Source: Acinetobacter sp. LoGeW2-3
GTDB taxonomy: Bacteria > Pseudomonadota > Gammaproteobacteria > Pseudomonadales > Moraxellaceae
Reading direction: 5' to 3'
Length of the DNA stretch: 64,000 bases
Assembly: GCF_002688565.1 (NCBI RefSeq)
Contig: NZ_CP024011.1
Coordinates: 1,302,001 to 1,366,000 of the forward strand
Position numbers and translations under genes: made by a program
In this document: positions 34,644 to 44,618 of the stretch, piece by piece
Numbering within the stretch: the stretch's first letter is position 1
How the letters are laid out: every line of letters begins with the position of its first letter
Notes under the pieces: model-generated
Database searches by the model: none
What the model was told of the DNA's origin: nothing
The model's input: only the letters and a program-made list of their open reading frames with translations

Positions 34644-37034
34644 ATGTCTACTGCTTATACCGCTCAGACTGCGCCTAAAGCGTTGTTTGATTACGACAAA
34701 TATTGGGCGTCATGTTTTGAACCCGCGCCTTTTTTGCCGATGTCACGCGAGGAAATGGACCAACTCGGTTGGGACAGCTGTGACTTTATTTTTGTCTGCG
34801 GTGATGCCTATATTGACCATCCGTCATTTGTGACCGGGATCATTGGGCGTGTACTTGAAGCACAAGGTTTCCGTGTGGGGATTATTGCCCAGCCAGACTG
34901 GACCAATGTAGAAGCCTTCCGTGTACTCGGTAAGCCAAATATTGCCTGGGGTGTTTCTGCCGGTAATATGGACTCAATGATCAACCGTTATACGGCGGAT
35001 CGTAAGATTCGTTCAGATGATGCTTATTCTCCAGATAACCAGCCGAATAAACGTCCAGACCGCGCAGCAACCGTCTATTGCCAACGTTGTCGTGAAGCTT
35101 TCCCGGATGTGCCGGTATTACTCGGTGGTATTGAAGGTTCATTACGTCGTATCGCACATTATGACTACTGGTCAGATAAAGTCCGTCGTTCGATCTTAAT
35201 GGATTCTAAAGCGGACTTGTTGATGTATGGCAATGGCGAACGCTCGATCATTGAAATCATGCATCGCCTAGCCAAAGGTGAAAAGATTCATCAGATTACT
35301 GATGTCCGTGGTACTGCATTCATTATTAATAAACATAACCGTGCTGCGAAAGCTCAGTTTGTTGAAATTGCATCCAATGATGTGGATACCATTGGCCGTG
35401 TTGATCCGATCATCAATCCTTATGTAATGAGCGAAGATATTGATGGCTGTGAAATTGAAAAAGATAAAGGCAACAGCTTAAGCCAATACCAGAATTTCCA
35501 GAAAGAAGTCGTAGCCAATCCAATCGTGCGTGAAGGGGACAATTTAGATCCAGATACGCAAATTGTGCAGCTACAACCAACTTCTAAAGCCATTAAACAT
35601 AAATTACCACCACGTGAATTAGCAGTGATCCGTTTACCTTCTTTTGAAGAAGTGGCAAATGATCCTGTGCTGTATGCGCATGCCAACCGTATTCTGCATC
35701 TGGAAACTAACCCAGGGAACGCACGTGCGCTGGTACAAAAACATGGTGAACGTGATGTCTGGATCAATCCACCACCGATTCCACTGACCACCGAAGAAAT
35801 GGATTATGTGTTTGACCTGCCTTATGCACGTCTGCCACATCCATCTTATGGTAATGCACGCTTCCCGGCTTTTGACATGATTAAATTCTCGGTGAACATC
35901 ATGCGTGGCTGTTTTGGTGGCTGTACTTTCTGTTCGATCACCGAGCATGAAGGTCGTATCATTCAGAACCGTTCTGAAGAATCTATCCTGCGTGAAGTGG
36001 AAAAGATTCGTGATACGGCTCCGGGCTTTACCGGCATTATCTCGGACTTAGGTGGCCCAACAGCCAATATGTACCGTTTGGCATGTAAAGATCCTGAGAT
36101 TGAGAAGAACTGTCGTAAACCTTCATGTGTATTCCCGGGCGTATGTCAAAACCTGCATACCGACCATGCACCGTTGACCCAGTTATACCGTAAGGCACGT
36201 GCCTTACCGGGCATTAAAAAGATTCTGATTGGATCAGGTCTGCGTTATGACCTTGCTGTATTGAATCCGGAATATGTCAGAGAGCTGGTCACCCATCATG
36301 TGGGTGGTTATCTGAAGATTGCGCCAGAGCATACCGAAAAAGGCCCATTATCGAAGATGATGAAACCGGGCATCGGGACATATGACCGCTTCAAGCAGAT
36401 GTTTGACCGTTTCAGTAAGGAAGCCGGCAAGGAACAGTATCTGATTCCTTATTTCATCGCAGCGCATCCGGGAACTACGGATTACGACATGATGAATCTG
36501 GCGATCTGGCTGAAAAAGAACGGTTTTCGTGCCGATCAGGTACAGACTTTCTATCCGTCACCAATGGCGACTGCAACCACCATGTACTACACTGGTAAAA
36601 ACCCGCTGGCAAAAGTCGCGCGTTATACTGAAGATGTCGATATTGTCAAAGGTGAAAAACGTCGTCGTCTGCATAAGGCATTCTTGCGTTACCATGATCC
36701 AAACAACTGGCCTTTACTACGTGAAGCTCTGAAAGAAATGGGGCGTTCAGACCTGATTGGTAACTCGAAGCAGCATCTGATTCCGACCTATCAACCAGCT
36801 GGTACAGAGGGTCAATACCAGTCTGCGCGTAAGAAGAACTCTACAGTGGCAGGCGATTCACAGAAACGTACCGGCAACCCAGGCAATCGTGGCCAAGCTC
36901 AGAATAACCGTCCGAAAAAAGGCCAGATTCTGACTCAGCATACTGGTCTGCCACCACGTGAAACGGGTGATGCGAAAAAGCCATTTGGTGGTTCTAAGCT
37001 TAAAGGCAAGGCTAAGCCAAAAAGTCGTGCCTAA
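34644..37034 (+). CDS. YgiQ family radical SAM protein
   Basis: About 796 aa. The radical SAM cluster motif is CFGGCTFC (Cx3Cx2C) in [18 protein letters not shown], and the N-terminal [36 protein letters not shown] and [10 protein letters not shown] blocks are family hallmarks. The C-terminus is a basic low-complexity tail of about 80 residues. Its biochemical role is not established. ATG 34644 is chosen because family alignment begins there (MSTAYTA); the frame is open from 34572. Confidence 0.92.
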   Translation: MSTAYTAQTAPKALFDYDKYWASCFEPAPFLPMSREEMDQLGWDSCDFIFVCGDAYIDHPSFVTGIIGRVLEAQGFRVGIIAQPDWTNVEAFRVLGKPNIAWGVSAGNMDSMINRYTADRKIRSDDAYSPDNQPNKRPDRAATVYCQRCREAFPDVPVLLGGIEGSLRRIAHYDYWSDKVRRSILMDSKADLLMYGNGERSIIEIMHRLAKGEKIHQITDVRGTAFIINKHNRAAKAQFVEIASNDVDTIGRVDPIINPYVMSEDIDGCEIEKDKGNSLSQYQNFQKEVVANPIVREGDNLDPDTQIVQLQPTSKAIKHKLPPRELAVIRLPSFEEVANDPVLYAHANRILHLETNPGNARALVQKHGERDVWINPPPIPLTTEEMDYVFDLPYARLPHPSYGNARFPAFDMIKFSVNIMRGCFGGCTFCSITEHEGRIIQNRSEESILREVEKIRDTAPGFTGIISDLGGPTANMYRLACKDPEIEKNCRKPSCVFPGVCQNLHTDHAPLTQLYRKARALPGIKKILIGSGLRYDLAVLNPEYVRELVTHHVGGYLKIAPEHTEKGPLSKMMKPGIGTYDRFKQMFDRFSKEAGKEQYLIPYFIAAHPGTTDYDMMNLAIWLKKNGFRADQVQTFYPSPMATATTMYYTGKNPLAKVARYTEDVDIVKGEKRRRLHKAFLRYHDPNNWPLLREALKEMGRSDLIGNSKQHLIPTYQPAGTEGQYQSARKKNSTVAGDSQKRTGNPGNRGQAQNNRPKKGQILTQHTGLPPRETGDAKKPFGGSKLKGKAKPKSRA

Positions 37035-37041
37035 ATCACTT

Positions 37042-37067
37042 AAAAAAGACACTTCGGTGTCTTTTTT
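37042..37067 (+). terminator. terminator of the YgiQ gene
   Basis: Stem AAAAAAGACAC / GTGTCTTTTTT with a TTCG tetraloop. Confidence 0.92.
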
Positions 37068-37250
37068 ATTTTCCGGATCATTTCTTTATTAAGATCAAGT
37101 CAAAACTTAATTAAAAAATAATTAAATTAAGGTATTTATTGAAAAAAATTGTTTAAAAAATGCTCTTTATCGGAATTGTAAGACAAACAGAAGAAAATAC
37201 TATTGCTTAAATTTAGGTGGCTGATTTAGAGTGAGAGCTATTAAAGGAAC

Positions 37251-37300
37251 GCATTACATTTCCAGTACACGGAATTTTTTAGTCCTACGAAATGTAATGC
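37251..37300. repeat. 12-bp inverted repeat in a 370-bp gap
   Basis: GCATTACATTTC (37251-37262) and its exact complement (37289-37300) lie 26 bp apart, in the gap between the YgiQ terminator and the DUF2726 gene. A second, 7-bp inverted repeat, GATTTTC / GAAAATC (37358-37375), precedes a TATACT -10 like element at 37380-37385. The remainder of the gap shows nothing else I can support. Confidence 0.6.
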
Positions 37301-37434
37301 CCTCATATAAGTTTTGATACCGGATGTTGCAGTATCTAAGCAAATTGGTTGTACCGTGATTTTCGGATGAAAATCGATCTATACTGACAACAATAAAACA
37401 AAAACGATTATAAGAATGCAGAAAGGACTAACGC

Positions 37435-37983
37435 ATGGCCACCTATATCATGATTGGCAGTTTCCTGCTCTTTTGCACCATCCTGATGGCATGGAAAAGA
37501 GTACAGGACAGCGGCAAGCAGCAAGACAGTGTGCTGAAGCAACGCGCCATTTTTAATCTGAATCAACAGTTAACTTACACACGCCTGAAGGAAATTTTGC
37601 CAGAGAGTATTATTCTGGCACAAGTCTCCTACGACGCGCTATTGACCACCAAATTTTTTCGTACCCGTAACAAATATCGCAATCTGATTGCGGACTTTGT
37701 CGTACTCGATCAGGATCATCTGGTCGTTGCCATCGTGGCCGTGGACGATCCGATGGTCTTGAAACGCCCGCAGCAAGCCCAGTATCAGGATGCCCTGCTG
37801 AGCATGGCAGGCTATCGGGTGATTCGCTATGAGGATATCCCAGAATATCATCACTTGCGTCGTGACTTCCTCAATGAACAAAGTGAGGAGGAGGGCGTAG
37901 TTAACCCGAATACCCTGACAGCACTAAAGAAGTTCCCACTGTATTCCGCTCTGGGCCGGCCTAAGGTGAAGGCAGTGGGTTAA
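37435..37983 (+). CDS. DUF2726 family membrane-anchored protein
   Basis: 182 aa: one N-terminal membrane helix (about 4-19), then a DUF2726 domain (LPESIILAQVSYDALL ... RNLIADFVVLDQDHLVVAIVAVDD ... MAGYRVIRYED). The fold resembles restriction-endonuclease-like nucleases, but I do not see a clear catalytic set, so its function is unknown. Monocistronic, between two terminators. Confidence 0.8.
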   Translation: MATYIMIGSFLLFCTILMAWKRVQDSGKQQDSVLKQRAIFNLNQQLTYTRLKEILPESIILAQVSYDALLTTKFFRTRNKYRNLIADFVVLDQDHLVVAIVAVDDPMVLKRPQQAQYQDALLSMAGYRVIRYEDIPEYHHLRRDFLNEQSEEEGVVNPNTLTALKKFPLYSALGRPKVKAVG

Positions 37984-37999
37984 TATCTCCGGCACAAAT

Positions 38000-38028
38000 A
38001 AAAAAGCATGCAGATCGCATGCTTTTTT
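38000..38028. terminator. bidirectional terminator
   Basis: Stem AAAGCATGC / GCATGCTTT with A and T runs on the two sides, between convergent genes. Confidence 0.88.
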
Positions 38029-38052
38029 ATTAGAAGATAAATTTTCCCAGAA

Positions 38053-38409
38053 TTATTCAGGTTTGACTGCAACCACAGTCAACTCTACCAGTACACGTGG
38101 ATCGTAGAGTTTGGCTTCCACACAGGTACGGGGTAGGGCTTGAATATCAGACACCCAGGCATCCCAGACTTCATTAAACGCCGCATAGTCGCGTTCAATG
38201 TCCTTAAGATAAATAGTGACTGACATGATATGGCTTTTATCTGTTCCGGCATCTGCCAGGAACTGATCAATGATGTCCAAGGTTTGCTGGGTTTGGCCTT
38301 TAATATCCAGATCGAAATCGCTGGCCAGTTGACCCGCTAAGTGAACCAGATTGCCTGAAATCGCGATTTCAGAGAAGCGTTGAGAAACATGCAAACGTTG
38401 AACAGTCAT
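38053..38409 (-). CDS. RidA/YjgF family protein
   Basis: 118 aa trimeric RidA-fold protein. Conserved blocks are ISGNLVHLAGQLA, QTQQTLDIIDQFL and PRTCVEAKLYDPRVLVELTVVA. RidA proteins hydrolyse reactive enamine/imine intermediates of amino-acid metabolism; the catalytic Arg of true RidA is not obvious as the usual RTTV... (here RTCVEA has Arg), so it may be a paralog of another subfamily. It follows a transporter gene after 4 bp, so probably one operon. Confidence 0.88.
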   Translation of the reverse strand: MTVQRLHVSQRFSEIAISGNLVHLAGQLASDFDLDIKGQTQQTLDIIDQFLADAGTDKSHIMSVTIYLKDIERDYAAFNEVWDAWVSDIQALPRTCVEAKLYDPRVLVELTVVAVKPE

Positions 38410-38413
38410 CAGT

Positions 38414-39709
38414 TTAATCCTGGGTTTTTGGCATCAGGGCAGCGACCAATGCAGTCAGTAGACAGCCCACAGCGAGATAGATGGCTACATAATGCCATGA
38501 ACCATCTCCCCAAATCACTAGAGAAGCAGCAATCATTGGGGTAAAACCACCACCAATAATACTGGCAACCTGATAACCGACACCGGCACCACTGTAACGG
38601 TATTCAGTACCAAACAGCGAAGTGAAGATTGGCTGATGCACACTCACGACCATGTCATGTGCGACATTGGCCAGCAGAATAGCCCCGACAATAATCATCC
38701 AGGTATTTTGCGCATCCAGTGCCATAAAGAACGGGAAAGCAGATAAAGCACCGATTAAGCCACCCCAAACACACATGGTTTTGTGATTAATCTTGTCCGA
38801 AATCCAGGCAAAGAATGGAATACTGACGCAACTAATCGCACCAACCATTAAGGTGATATTCAGGAAGAATTGCTTGTCCATGCCCAGATTATTGGTGGAA
38901 TAATTCAGGGCAAAGTTGGTCACCAGATACATGGTGAGCAGCTCAGTCATACGCAGGGCGATGATGTACAGAAAGGCCTTAGGATGCTTGCTGATGGCCT
39001 GAAGAATCGGAAGTTTGGTTGGATGCTGTTTGGCTTTAACCACTTTTTCTACGAATTCTTGTGATTCATCTTGATCACGTCGAATCCACATCGCAATGCC
39101 AATCAATATGATACTGGCAATAAATGGAATACGCCAAGCCCAGTCTGAAAAGGCTTCTTCACCTAAAGTTGCGATGATTAAGGACACTGCACCAGTGGCC
39201 AGTACTAAACCGACGCCGTAGCCGACCTGAACACCACTACTATAAAAGGCTTTTTTGCCTTTGGGCGCATTCTCAACTGCCATCAGGGCAGCACCGCCCC
39301 ATTCACCGCCCACTGCAAAGCCTTGAATGGCACGCAGGGTCACCAACAGGACAGGTGCCCACCAGCCAATGGCAGCAAAGTTAGGGAGCAGGCCGATCCC
39401 GACGGTCGAAATGCCCATCAGGATGACAGTCAGTACCAGCATTTTTTTACGGCCAAGTTTGTCACCAAAGTGACCAAACACCACACCACCAAGAGGCCGG
39501 AACAAGAAACCGACACCAAAGGTGGCCAGGGCAGCTAATGTGCCCATATTGTTGCCAATACTTGGGAAAAATTGATCTTTAAAAATCAGGGCTGCGACGA
39601 TACCGTAAAGCAGAAAGTCGTACCAGTCGACAACAGCACCAATAAAACTGGAAAGCGCCGCTTTTCGCGCGCGTTGTTCTTGAAAAGAAATTGAATTTGC
39701 AGAAGACAT
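38414..39709 (-). CDS. MHS family MFS transporter
   Basis: 431 aa from ATG 39709 (MSSANSISFQ), twelve hydrophobic segments. The start KAALSSFIGAVVDWYDFLLYG and the loop GDKLGRKKML mark the metabolite:H+ symporter (ShiA/YhjE/ProP-like) family, which imports organic acids or related compounds. Substrate unknown. Immediately upstream of the RidA gene, suggesting uptake and detoxification of an amino-acid-like compound (inference). Confidence 0.88.
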   Translation of the reverse strand: MSSANSISFQEQRARKAALSSFIGAVVDWYDFLLYGIVAALIFKDQFFPSIGNNMGTLAALATFGVGFLFRPLGGVVFGHFGDKLGRKKMLVLTVILMGISTVGIGLLPNFAAIGWWAPVLLVTLRAIQGFAVGGEWGGAALMAVENAPKGKKAFYSSGVQVGYGVGLVLATGAVSLIIATLGEEAFSDWAWRIPFIASIILIGIAMWIRRDQDESQEFVEKVVKAKQHPTKLPILQAISKHPKAFLYIIALRMTELLTMYLVTNFALNYSTNNLGMDKQFFLNITLMVGAISCVSIPFFAWISDKINHKTMCVWGGLIGALSAFPFFMALDAQNTWMIIVGAILLANVAHDMVVSVHQPIFTSLFGTEYRYSGAGVGYQVASIIGGGFTPMIAASLVIWGDGSWHYVAIYLAVGCLLTALVAALMPKTQD

Positions 39710-39930
39710 GCAGGATAGGATTCCATGGGGACAACAGAGTTGCCCTGTAATATTCGGATTTGATCGTCGCGCCAATCACAGGACAGCATGCTGAAAGTAA
39801 AGGTGATTTTCAGCATCTCAGCACATACATGGATAATGCATTGCGCGGATAGATTACTCCAAAAATGCACAATGGTAAAAATAAAGTTGTTGGCTTTTTA
39901 AACTGATGACTATTTCTTGTTCAGTTTGCT

Positions 39931-40986
39931 TTAAAGCAGCGACAATTGTGCTTCTTGCTGGCACGGTGAAAGCTGATACACCCCAACACCGATCAGGCGA
40001 AATTGCAAGGTTGGATCCAGATGCATATCTTGTAGCAAGAACTGTAGGGCCTGACGCATCTCTTGCGGATTTTTAAGCACAGAACGGAAGCTGCGGCTAT
40101 GTTGAATGATCTGAAAATTTTTCAGCCTTAATTTGACGGTGATGCCACGGGCACTCAGCTGTTTCTTTTCCAGACTACTCCAGACCTGCTGAATCAGTTG
40201 ATCCCAATAAGGACTACACTGGCTCAGCACCAGATCATCGCCAAAAGTGGTTTCCTTAGAAATTTGCTGGCGTTCACGCTCGGTTTCTACTGGCCGCTCA
40301 TCAATGCCTTGTGCATACAGATGCAGCCGCTTGCCATATTTGCCAAAATGCTGAATCAGGACGGCTTCGTCCATTTGCTGTAAATCGCCCAAGGTTTCCA
40401 GATTCAGGCTTTTCAGTTTTTCCTGCGTAACCTTGCCGACGCCGGGAATTTTCTTAAGCGGTAAGTCCTGAATAAAAGCTTGTACCTGGGAAGGCTTAAT
40501 CACGCAGATACCATTCGGTTTATGCCAGTCTGAGGCAACCTTAGCCAGGAATTTATTGGGTGCCACACCTGCTGACGCAGTGAGGCCAGTCATCCGGAAA
40601 ATGTCTTCCCGAATACGCATCGCAACTTCTGTGGCACTGGGAATTTGCAATAGATTATCCGACACATCCAGATAGGCTTCATCTAGGGAAAGTGGCTCAA
40701 TGATGGATGTATATTTGCGAAAAATCTGATGAATCTGTGCAGAAACTTCTCGGTATTTTTGAAAATCCGGCTCAATCACAATCAGCTGTGAACAGCGCTT
40801 GCGTGCCTGACTCATTGGCATGGCAGAATGCACACCAAATTCCCGTGCCGGATAAGAGGCAGCCGCAACCACAGCCCGTGGATGATGCGAGGCAATCACC
40901 ACAGGCAAGTGTTTTAATTCAGGACGTTCACGCAGTTCCACCGAGGCGTAGAAGGCGTCCATATCGATATGGATAATTTTGCGCAT
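39931..40986 (-). CDS. dinB: DNA polymerase IV
   Basis: 351 aa Y-family polymerase. Catalytic acids are in [13 protein letters not shown] (D8, D10) and [10 protein letters not shown]. The [16 protein letters not shown] helix-hairpin-helix block and a C-terminal little-finger domain are present. Performs error-prone bypass synthesis. No LexA box can be expected with confidence, as Acinetobacter lacks a classical LexA. Confidence 0.95.
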   Translation of the reverse strand: MRKIIHIDMDAFYASVELRERPELKHLPVVIASHHPRAVVAAASYPAREFGVHSAMPMSQARKRCSQLIVIEPDFQKYREVSAQIHQIFRKYTSIIEPLSLDEAYLDVSDNLLQIPSATEVAMRIREDIFRMTGLTASAGVAPNKFLAKVASDWHKPNGICVIKPSQVQAFIQDLPLKKIPGVGKVTQEKLKSLNLETLGDLQQMDEAVLIQHFGKYGKRLHLYAQGIDERPVETERERQQISKETTFGDDLVLSQCSPYWDQLIQQVWSSLEKKQLSARGITVKLRLKNFQIIQHSRSFRSVLKNPQEMRQALQFLLQDMHLDPTLQFRLIGVGVYQLSPCQQEAQLSLL

Positions 40987-41004
40987 ACGCCATCTTAAAA
41001 GGCT

Positions 41005-42021
41005 TTAAGGCACTTGGGAAGATGCTGATTTCAAAAGACTATAGGATGCAGTATTGCGAAGCAGCACGACCTGAATCTTTTGGACTTCAGCTGTCTTGAT
41101 CAGGATACGCATACTCTCAGGCGCATGATCAGCCAAGCGTGGCAGAAACTGTAAAGGCTGATCCAGCGGCTGGAAAAAATCATCCCAGTGAATAGGGATC
41201 ACAATTTTTGGTTTGACTGTAGTGAGAGTCTGCTCTAAATAAGATTGTTGATAATCCTTGGACTGTCGAGATAGCTGCGCGATGCCTAAAAACAAAATAT
41301 CCGCCTGCACATTTTTAAGTTGCTCTGGAATAAAACCAGTACTGGCTTTAACCAAAATTCGTTGTCCGCCATGTTCAATCAGATAATCCAAGCTGCCGCC
41401 TTCCTTAAATTTGGAAAACTTGGCAGGCAATTTTAACGGAGTTGTAATTTCTTCACCGAGGTCATCATTCACGGGTGTGGGTGGAGTATGTGCTGAAGCA
41501 ATTGGCGTGACTTTAAACTGTCCCCATTGTAGCGATTGTCCTGATATAGCACGCCGTAGCTGAGAGGTTCTTACCGCAGGATTGCTTCGTGCAATATTTA
41601 GGGTACTTTCCGAACCGACTATTTGCACTTGAGGTAATTTCCCAGCGAGTTCAGGAATATCCAGAGCATGATCATAGTGACTATGGGTGACTAAAATCAC
41701 CCGCGTCCGGTTTAGCTGATAATCCTGAATCACCTTCTGCAATAGAGATGAATTGCTGGAAACTTCGGAGCTGATGACTTGCCAAAGACTGGGACGACTA
41801 AAAAATCCATCAATTAGAATTTGGTCCTGTCCATCATCAAACAGCAGGGTAGAAACGCCAAAGAAGCGGACATTTAAGCCATCTGTTGAAGTATTTGATT
41901 TGGCTTGCCACGCGTCAAATTCACTCAGTTGACCTGAAGGTTGGAGTAGATAGATACCCATTCCTCCAAGGATGACGACAATTATTAGAATCGCAGCTAA
42001 AGTTATTTTTCCAAGCTTCAC
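41005..42021 (-). CDS. membrane-anchored MBL-fold hydrolase
   Basis: 338 aa. One N-terminal hydrophobic helix (about 7-26), then a metallo-beta-lactamase fold with metal motif THSHYDHALD, later GSE, SAHTPPTP and PIHWDDFF His/Asp ligands. Substrate unknown; it probably acts on the periplasmic side as a bound or exported protein. It sits between dinB and a GH25 gene on the same strand. Confidence 0.85.
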   Translation of the reverse strand: MKLGKITLAAILIIVVILGGMGIYLLQPSGQLSEFDAWQAKSNTSTDGLNVRFFGVSTLLFDDGQDQILIDGFFSRPSLWQVISSEVSSNSSLLQKVIQDYQLNRTRVILVTHSHYDHALDIPELAGKLPQVQIVGSESTLNIARSNPAVRTSQLRRAISGQSLQWGQFKVTPIASAHTPPTPVNDDLGEEITTPLKLPAKFSKFKEGGSLDYLIEHGGQRILVKASTGFIPEQLKNVQADILFLGIAQLSRQSKDYQQSYLEQTLTTVKPKIVIPIHWDDFFQPLDQPLQFLPRLADHAPESMRILIKTAEVQKIQVVLLRNTASYSLLKSASSQVP

Positions 42022-42064
42022 AGCTATTGATCCTTTTATTCTTTATTACATTCCAATTGTAGAA

Positions 42065-42850
42065 TTATTTTGCTGAATTTTGTGTAGGTGCAGTCTCAAT
42101 TCCGTTCTGTTTTAGGAATTTCAGCCAGTCCTTTTCCGAACCATAAAATACATTCAGATCGACAGTCGTTGGAATCCCTTTGATCTGACCTTGACTGGTA
42201 TGCTGCCAGAAATGCCATTTCGGATGATCTTTTAAATCAGGCAAGCCTTTATATTCACGAATCCACAATGGTACTTCAGCAAACTGTCCGGCCAGTACAA
42301 TATTGTAAAAAGCCTTAGAGGTATAGAACATCGGCTGCTTGCCATAGTGCTGTTTCAACAAATCATGCATCACCTGAATTTCTTTGAGTAACTGTTCCTT
42401 GGAGTAGGTGTTAATACAGTTGCTGTCATATTCCAGATCGATTACTGGAGGTAGGGCATCGGCCTTGTTCGGTACGGTTTCAATAAAGTTTTCTGCCTGT
42501 ACCTTACCATCACGACACAGACGATAAAAATGATAGGCACCGACCAGAAAACCCTGTTCACGTGCTTTGAGCCAGTTTTCCTGAAATTTGGTATCTTTAA
42601 AGTCACCGCCTTCAGTCGATTTTAGATAGACAAAGCGGTATTTATCTTTAGGAATCTGCTTCCAGTTAATCGCTTTCTGATGATGGGAGACATCAAAACC
42701 ATGAATATCATATTCAGAAGCGTTGGCAGGCATGGGCTTCAGCAATAGCCACCAGACTGCGCAAACGGCAGAGAGCAGCAGGATGACACTCATCATTGCT
42801 GCCCAAAGAGGTAGAAAATGCTTGGCTGGCTTCTTCATTAGGTTCTTCAA
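42065..42850 (-). CDS. GH25 family lysozyme-like protein
   Basis: 261 aa. One N-terminal transmembrane or signal helix (about 16-36), then a GH25 domain: HGFDVSHHQKAINW, FVYLKSTEGGDF, GAYHFYRLC and VIDLEYDSN with the catalytic D-x-E pair. It cuts the muramic acid-GlcNAc bond of peptidoglycan. In a gram-negative, a self-encoded anchored version is probably a wall-remodelling enzyme. Confidence 0.9.
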   Translation of the reverse strand: MKNLMKKPAKHFLPLWAAMMSVILLLSAVCAVWWLLLKPMPANASEYDIHGFDVSHHQKAINWKQIPKDKYRFVYLKSTEGGDFKDTKFQENWLKAREQGFLVGAYHFYRLCRDGKVQAENFIETVPNKADALPPVIDLEYDSNCINTYSKEQLLKEIQVMHDLLKQHYGKQPMFYTSKAFYNIVLAGQFAEVPLWIREYKGLPDLKDHPKWHFWQHTSQGQIKGIPTTVDLNVFYGSEKDWLKFLKQNGIETAPTQNSAK

Positions 42851-42905
42851 AATTTGACTCTATCTAGCTTATAGCGTTTTGTCTTGCAGTGGGATGACCT
42901 GACCA

Positions 42906-44297
42906 TCACACAGGCGTATTCTTGGGAATGTGCCAGAAAATATAGGCGGCAATTACATTCAGACAACCCAGACAGAGCAGGGCAAGGTGGAAAGCATTAT
43001 CCAGCTGTGCAGGACCAAAGTAAGCACTAAACATATTCACCAAAGTACCTGCCAATGCCACGCCAATACTCATCGACAGCATCATGATCATGGACAGGAA
43101 ACTGTTGCCGCTGCTGGCATCCTGCTGGCTAAGGTCTTTTAAGGTTAGGGTATTCATGGAAACAAATTGTAGTGAATTCAGGATACCAAAAATAAAGAAA
43201 TGAATGGCCCGTAACCAGATTGGTGTATCCGCCGTTGTTAAAGCAAAGCTGGCGATACACAGGCCCACTAGCAAAGTATTCACCAGCAACACCTGACGAT
43301 AGCCAAAGCGCTGAATGATTTTGCGAATAATGGGTTTAGAAGCCAGCGAACCCAATACAGTTGGAATCATCAGCAAACCGGTAATGAACGGTTCAAAACC
43401 AAAAGCCACCTGTAACATCAACGGCAACAGGAAGGGGATCGAGTTACCACCAAGACGGGCAAAGAAATTGCCTAAAATACCAATCGCATAAATCTGGTTT
43501 TTAAACAGCTTGCTACGGAACAGGGCATTACTATGCGTATGTGAATGATAGGCATAGATCAGCGCAAACAGAAATCCAACCGCGACTAAGCTGAGACTCC
43601 ACCATAGCGGATATTGTGGATTGGCAAAGTTTTCAATGCCTAGACATAGCCCCACCATGGCTACTACCAGCATGACAAAGCCGGCATAGTCAAACTTCGC
43701 GACATCCGGTTCAGTGACATTCGGCATGGCTTTAAAAGTAATTAAGGTACCAAGCAGGCCAATTGGCAGGTTAATCAGAAATACCCATTGCCAAGACAGG
43801 TATTCCACCATCCAGCCGCCCAAGGTAGGTCCAATCAGGGGACCGATCAGGCCTGCAAGACTCATCAGGCTCATCGCAGCTAAAAACTGGGTACGGGGAA
43901 TGATTTTTAGCATTGCCAGACGACCGACTGGTAATAGCAATGCGCCACCGATGCCTTGCAGAACCCGATAGATCAATAATTCATTCAGGTCATGGGAAAA
44001 GGCACAGCCCAGTGAACCTATGATAAAGACAATGATGGCACTAAAATAAGTATTCCGAACACCAAAGCGATCCGCCAGCCAGCCACTCAATGGAATACAG
44101 GCTGCAACCGAAAGCACATACGCCACCACCACACTGTGCATCCGTAACGGATCTTCCTGCAGACTGCGGGCAATTGCAGGCAGGGCGGTATTGATAATGG
44201 TGGTATCCAGACCTTGCATAAAAAAGCCGATTGATACCAGTAAGACCAGCAGTCTAAATTCGGGTTGCAGCGCTTGATGGGTGGGCGTGGCATTCAT
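42906..44297 (-). CDS. DHA2 family MFS transporter (MdtD-like)
   Basis: 463 aa, fourteen hydrophobic segments. FMQGLDTTIINTALPAI is the DHA2 motif at TM1 and DRFGVRN and GPLIGPTLGGW are later family motifs. E. coli MdtD is the nearest relative I recognise, an exporter of citrate/iron chelates and possibly drugs. Monocistronic. Confidence 0.88.
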   Translation of the reverse strand: MNATPTHQALQPEFRLLVLLVSIGFFMQGLDTTIINTALPAIARSLQEDPLRMHSVVVAYVLSVAACIPLSGWLADRFGVRNTYFSAIIVFIIGSLGCAFSHDLNELLIYRVLQGIGGALLLPVGRLAMLKIIPRTQFLAAMSLMSLAGLIGPLIGPTLGGWMVEYLSWQWVFLINLPIGLLGTLITFKAMPNVTEPDVAKFDYAGFVMLVVAMVGLCLGIENFANPQYPLWWSLSLVAVGFLFALIYAYHSHTHSNALFRSKLFKNQIYAIGILGNFFARLGGNSIPFLLPLMLQVAFGFEPFITGLLMIPTVLGSLASKPIIRKIIQRFGYRQVLLVNTLLVGLCIASFALTTADTPIWLRAIHFFIFGILNSLQFVSMNTLTLKDLSQQDASSGNSFLSMIMMLSMSIGVALAGTLVNMFSAYFGPAQLDNAFHLALLCLGCLNVIAAYIFWHIPKNTPV

Positions 44298-44526
44298 GTG
44301 CTATTTAGAAAGTCATGTGATTTTTAATATGGGCTAAGTTTAAATCAATTCACTCAAGCCGTTGTACTAAATCAGTGTCTTATTCGGGTATTTATGACAT
44401 GAAATATAACTAGCAGAAACTTTATAGAGATCAGTTAACTATGCTCATTGTAGTAAAATAGCAGCTGCATGCTGAAGGATGATAAATACACCGAAACGGA
44501 CCAGTGTTGCAAAATATATGATATTC

Positions 44527-44559
44527 CTGTCATTAAACTGCAATAAAACCGTCATAATC
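44527..44559 (+). promoter_or_regulatory. candidate Pho box (three 11-bp repeats)
   Basis: CTGTCATTAAA, CTGCAATAAAA and CCGTCATAATC lie directly head to tail, matching the 11-bp direct repeats (CTGTCATNNNN) bound by PhoB. A CATAAT -10 like element overlaps the third unit. About 60 bp before the PiT-like gene start. Confidence 0.65.
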
Positions 44560-44618
44560 TTGGGGAAATTTTTCCATCATGCTCATTTGGCATTGATCTT
44601 CGAAAAGGTTTGGTTTTT

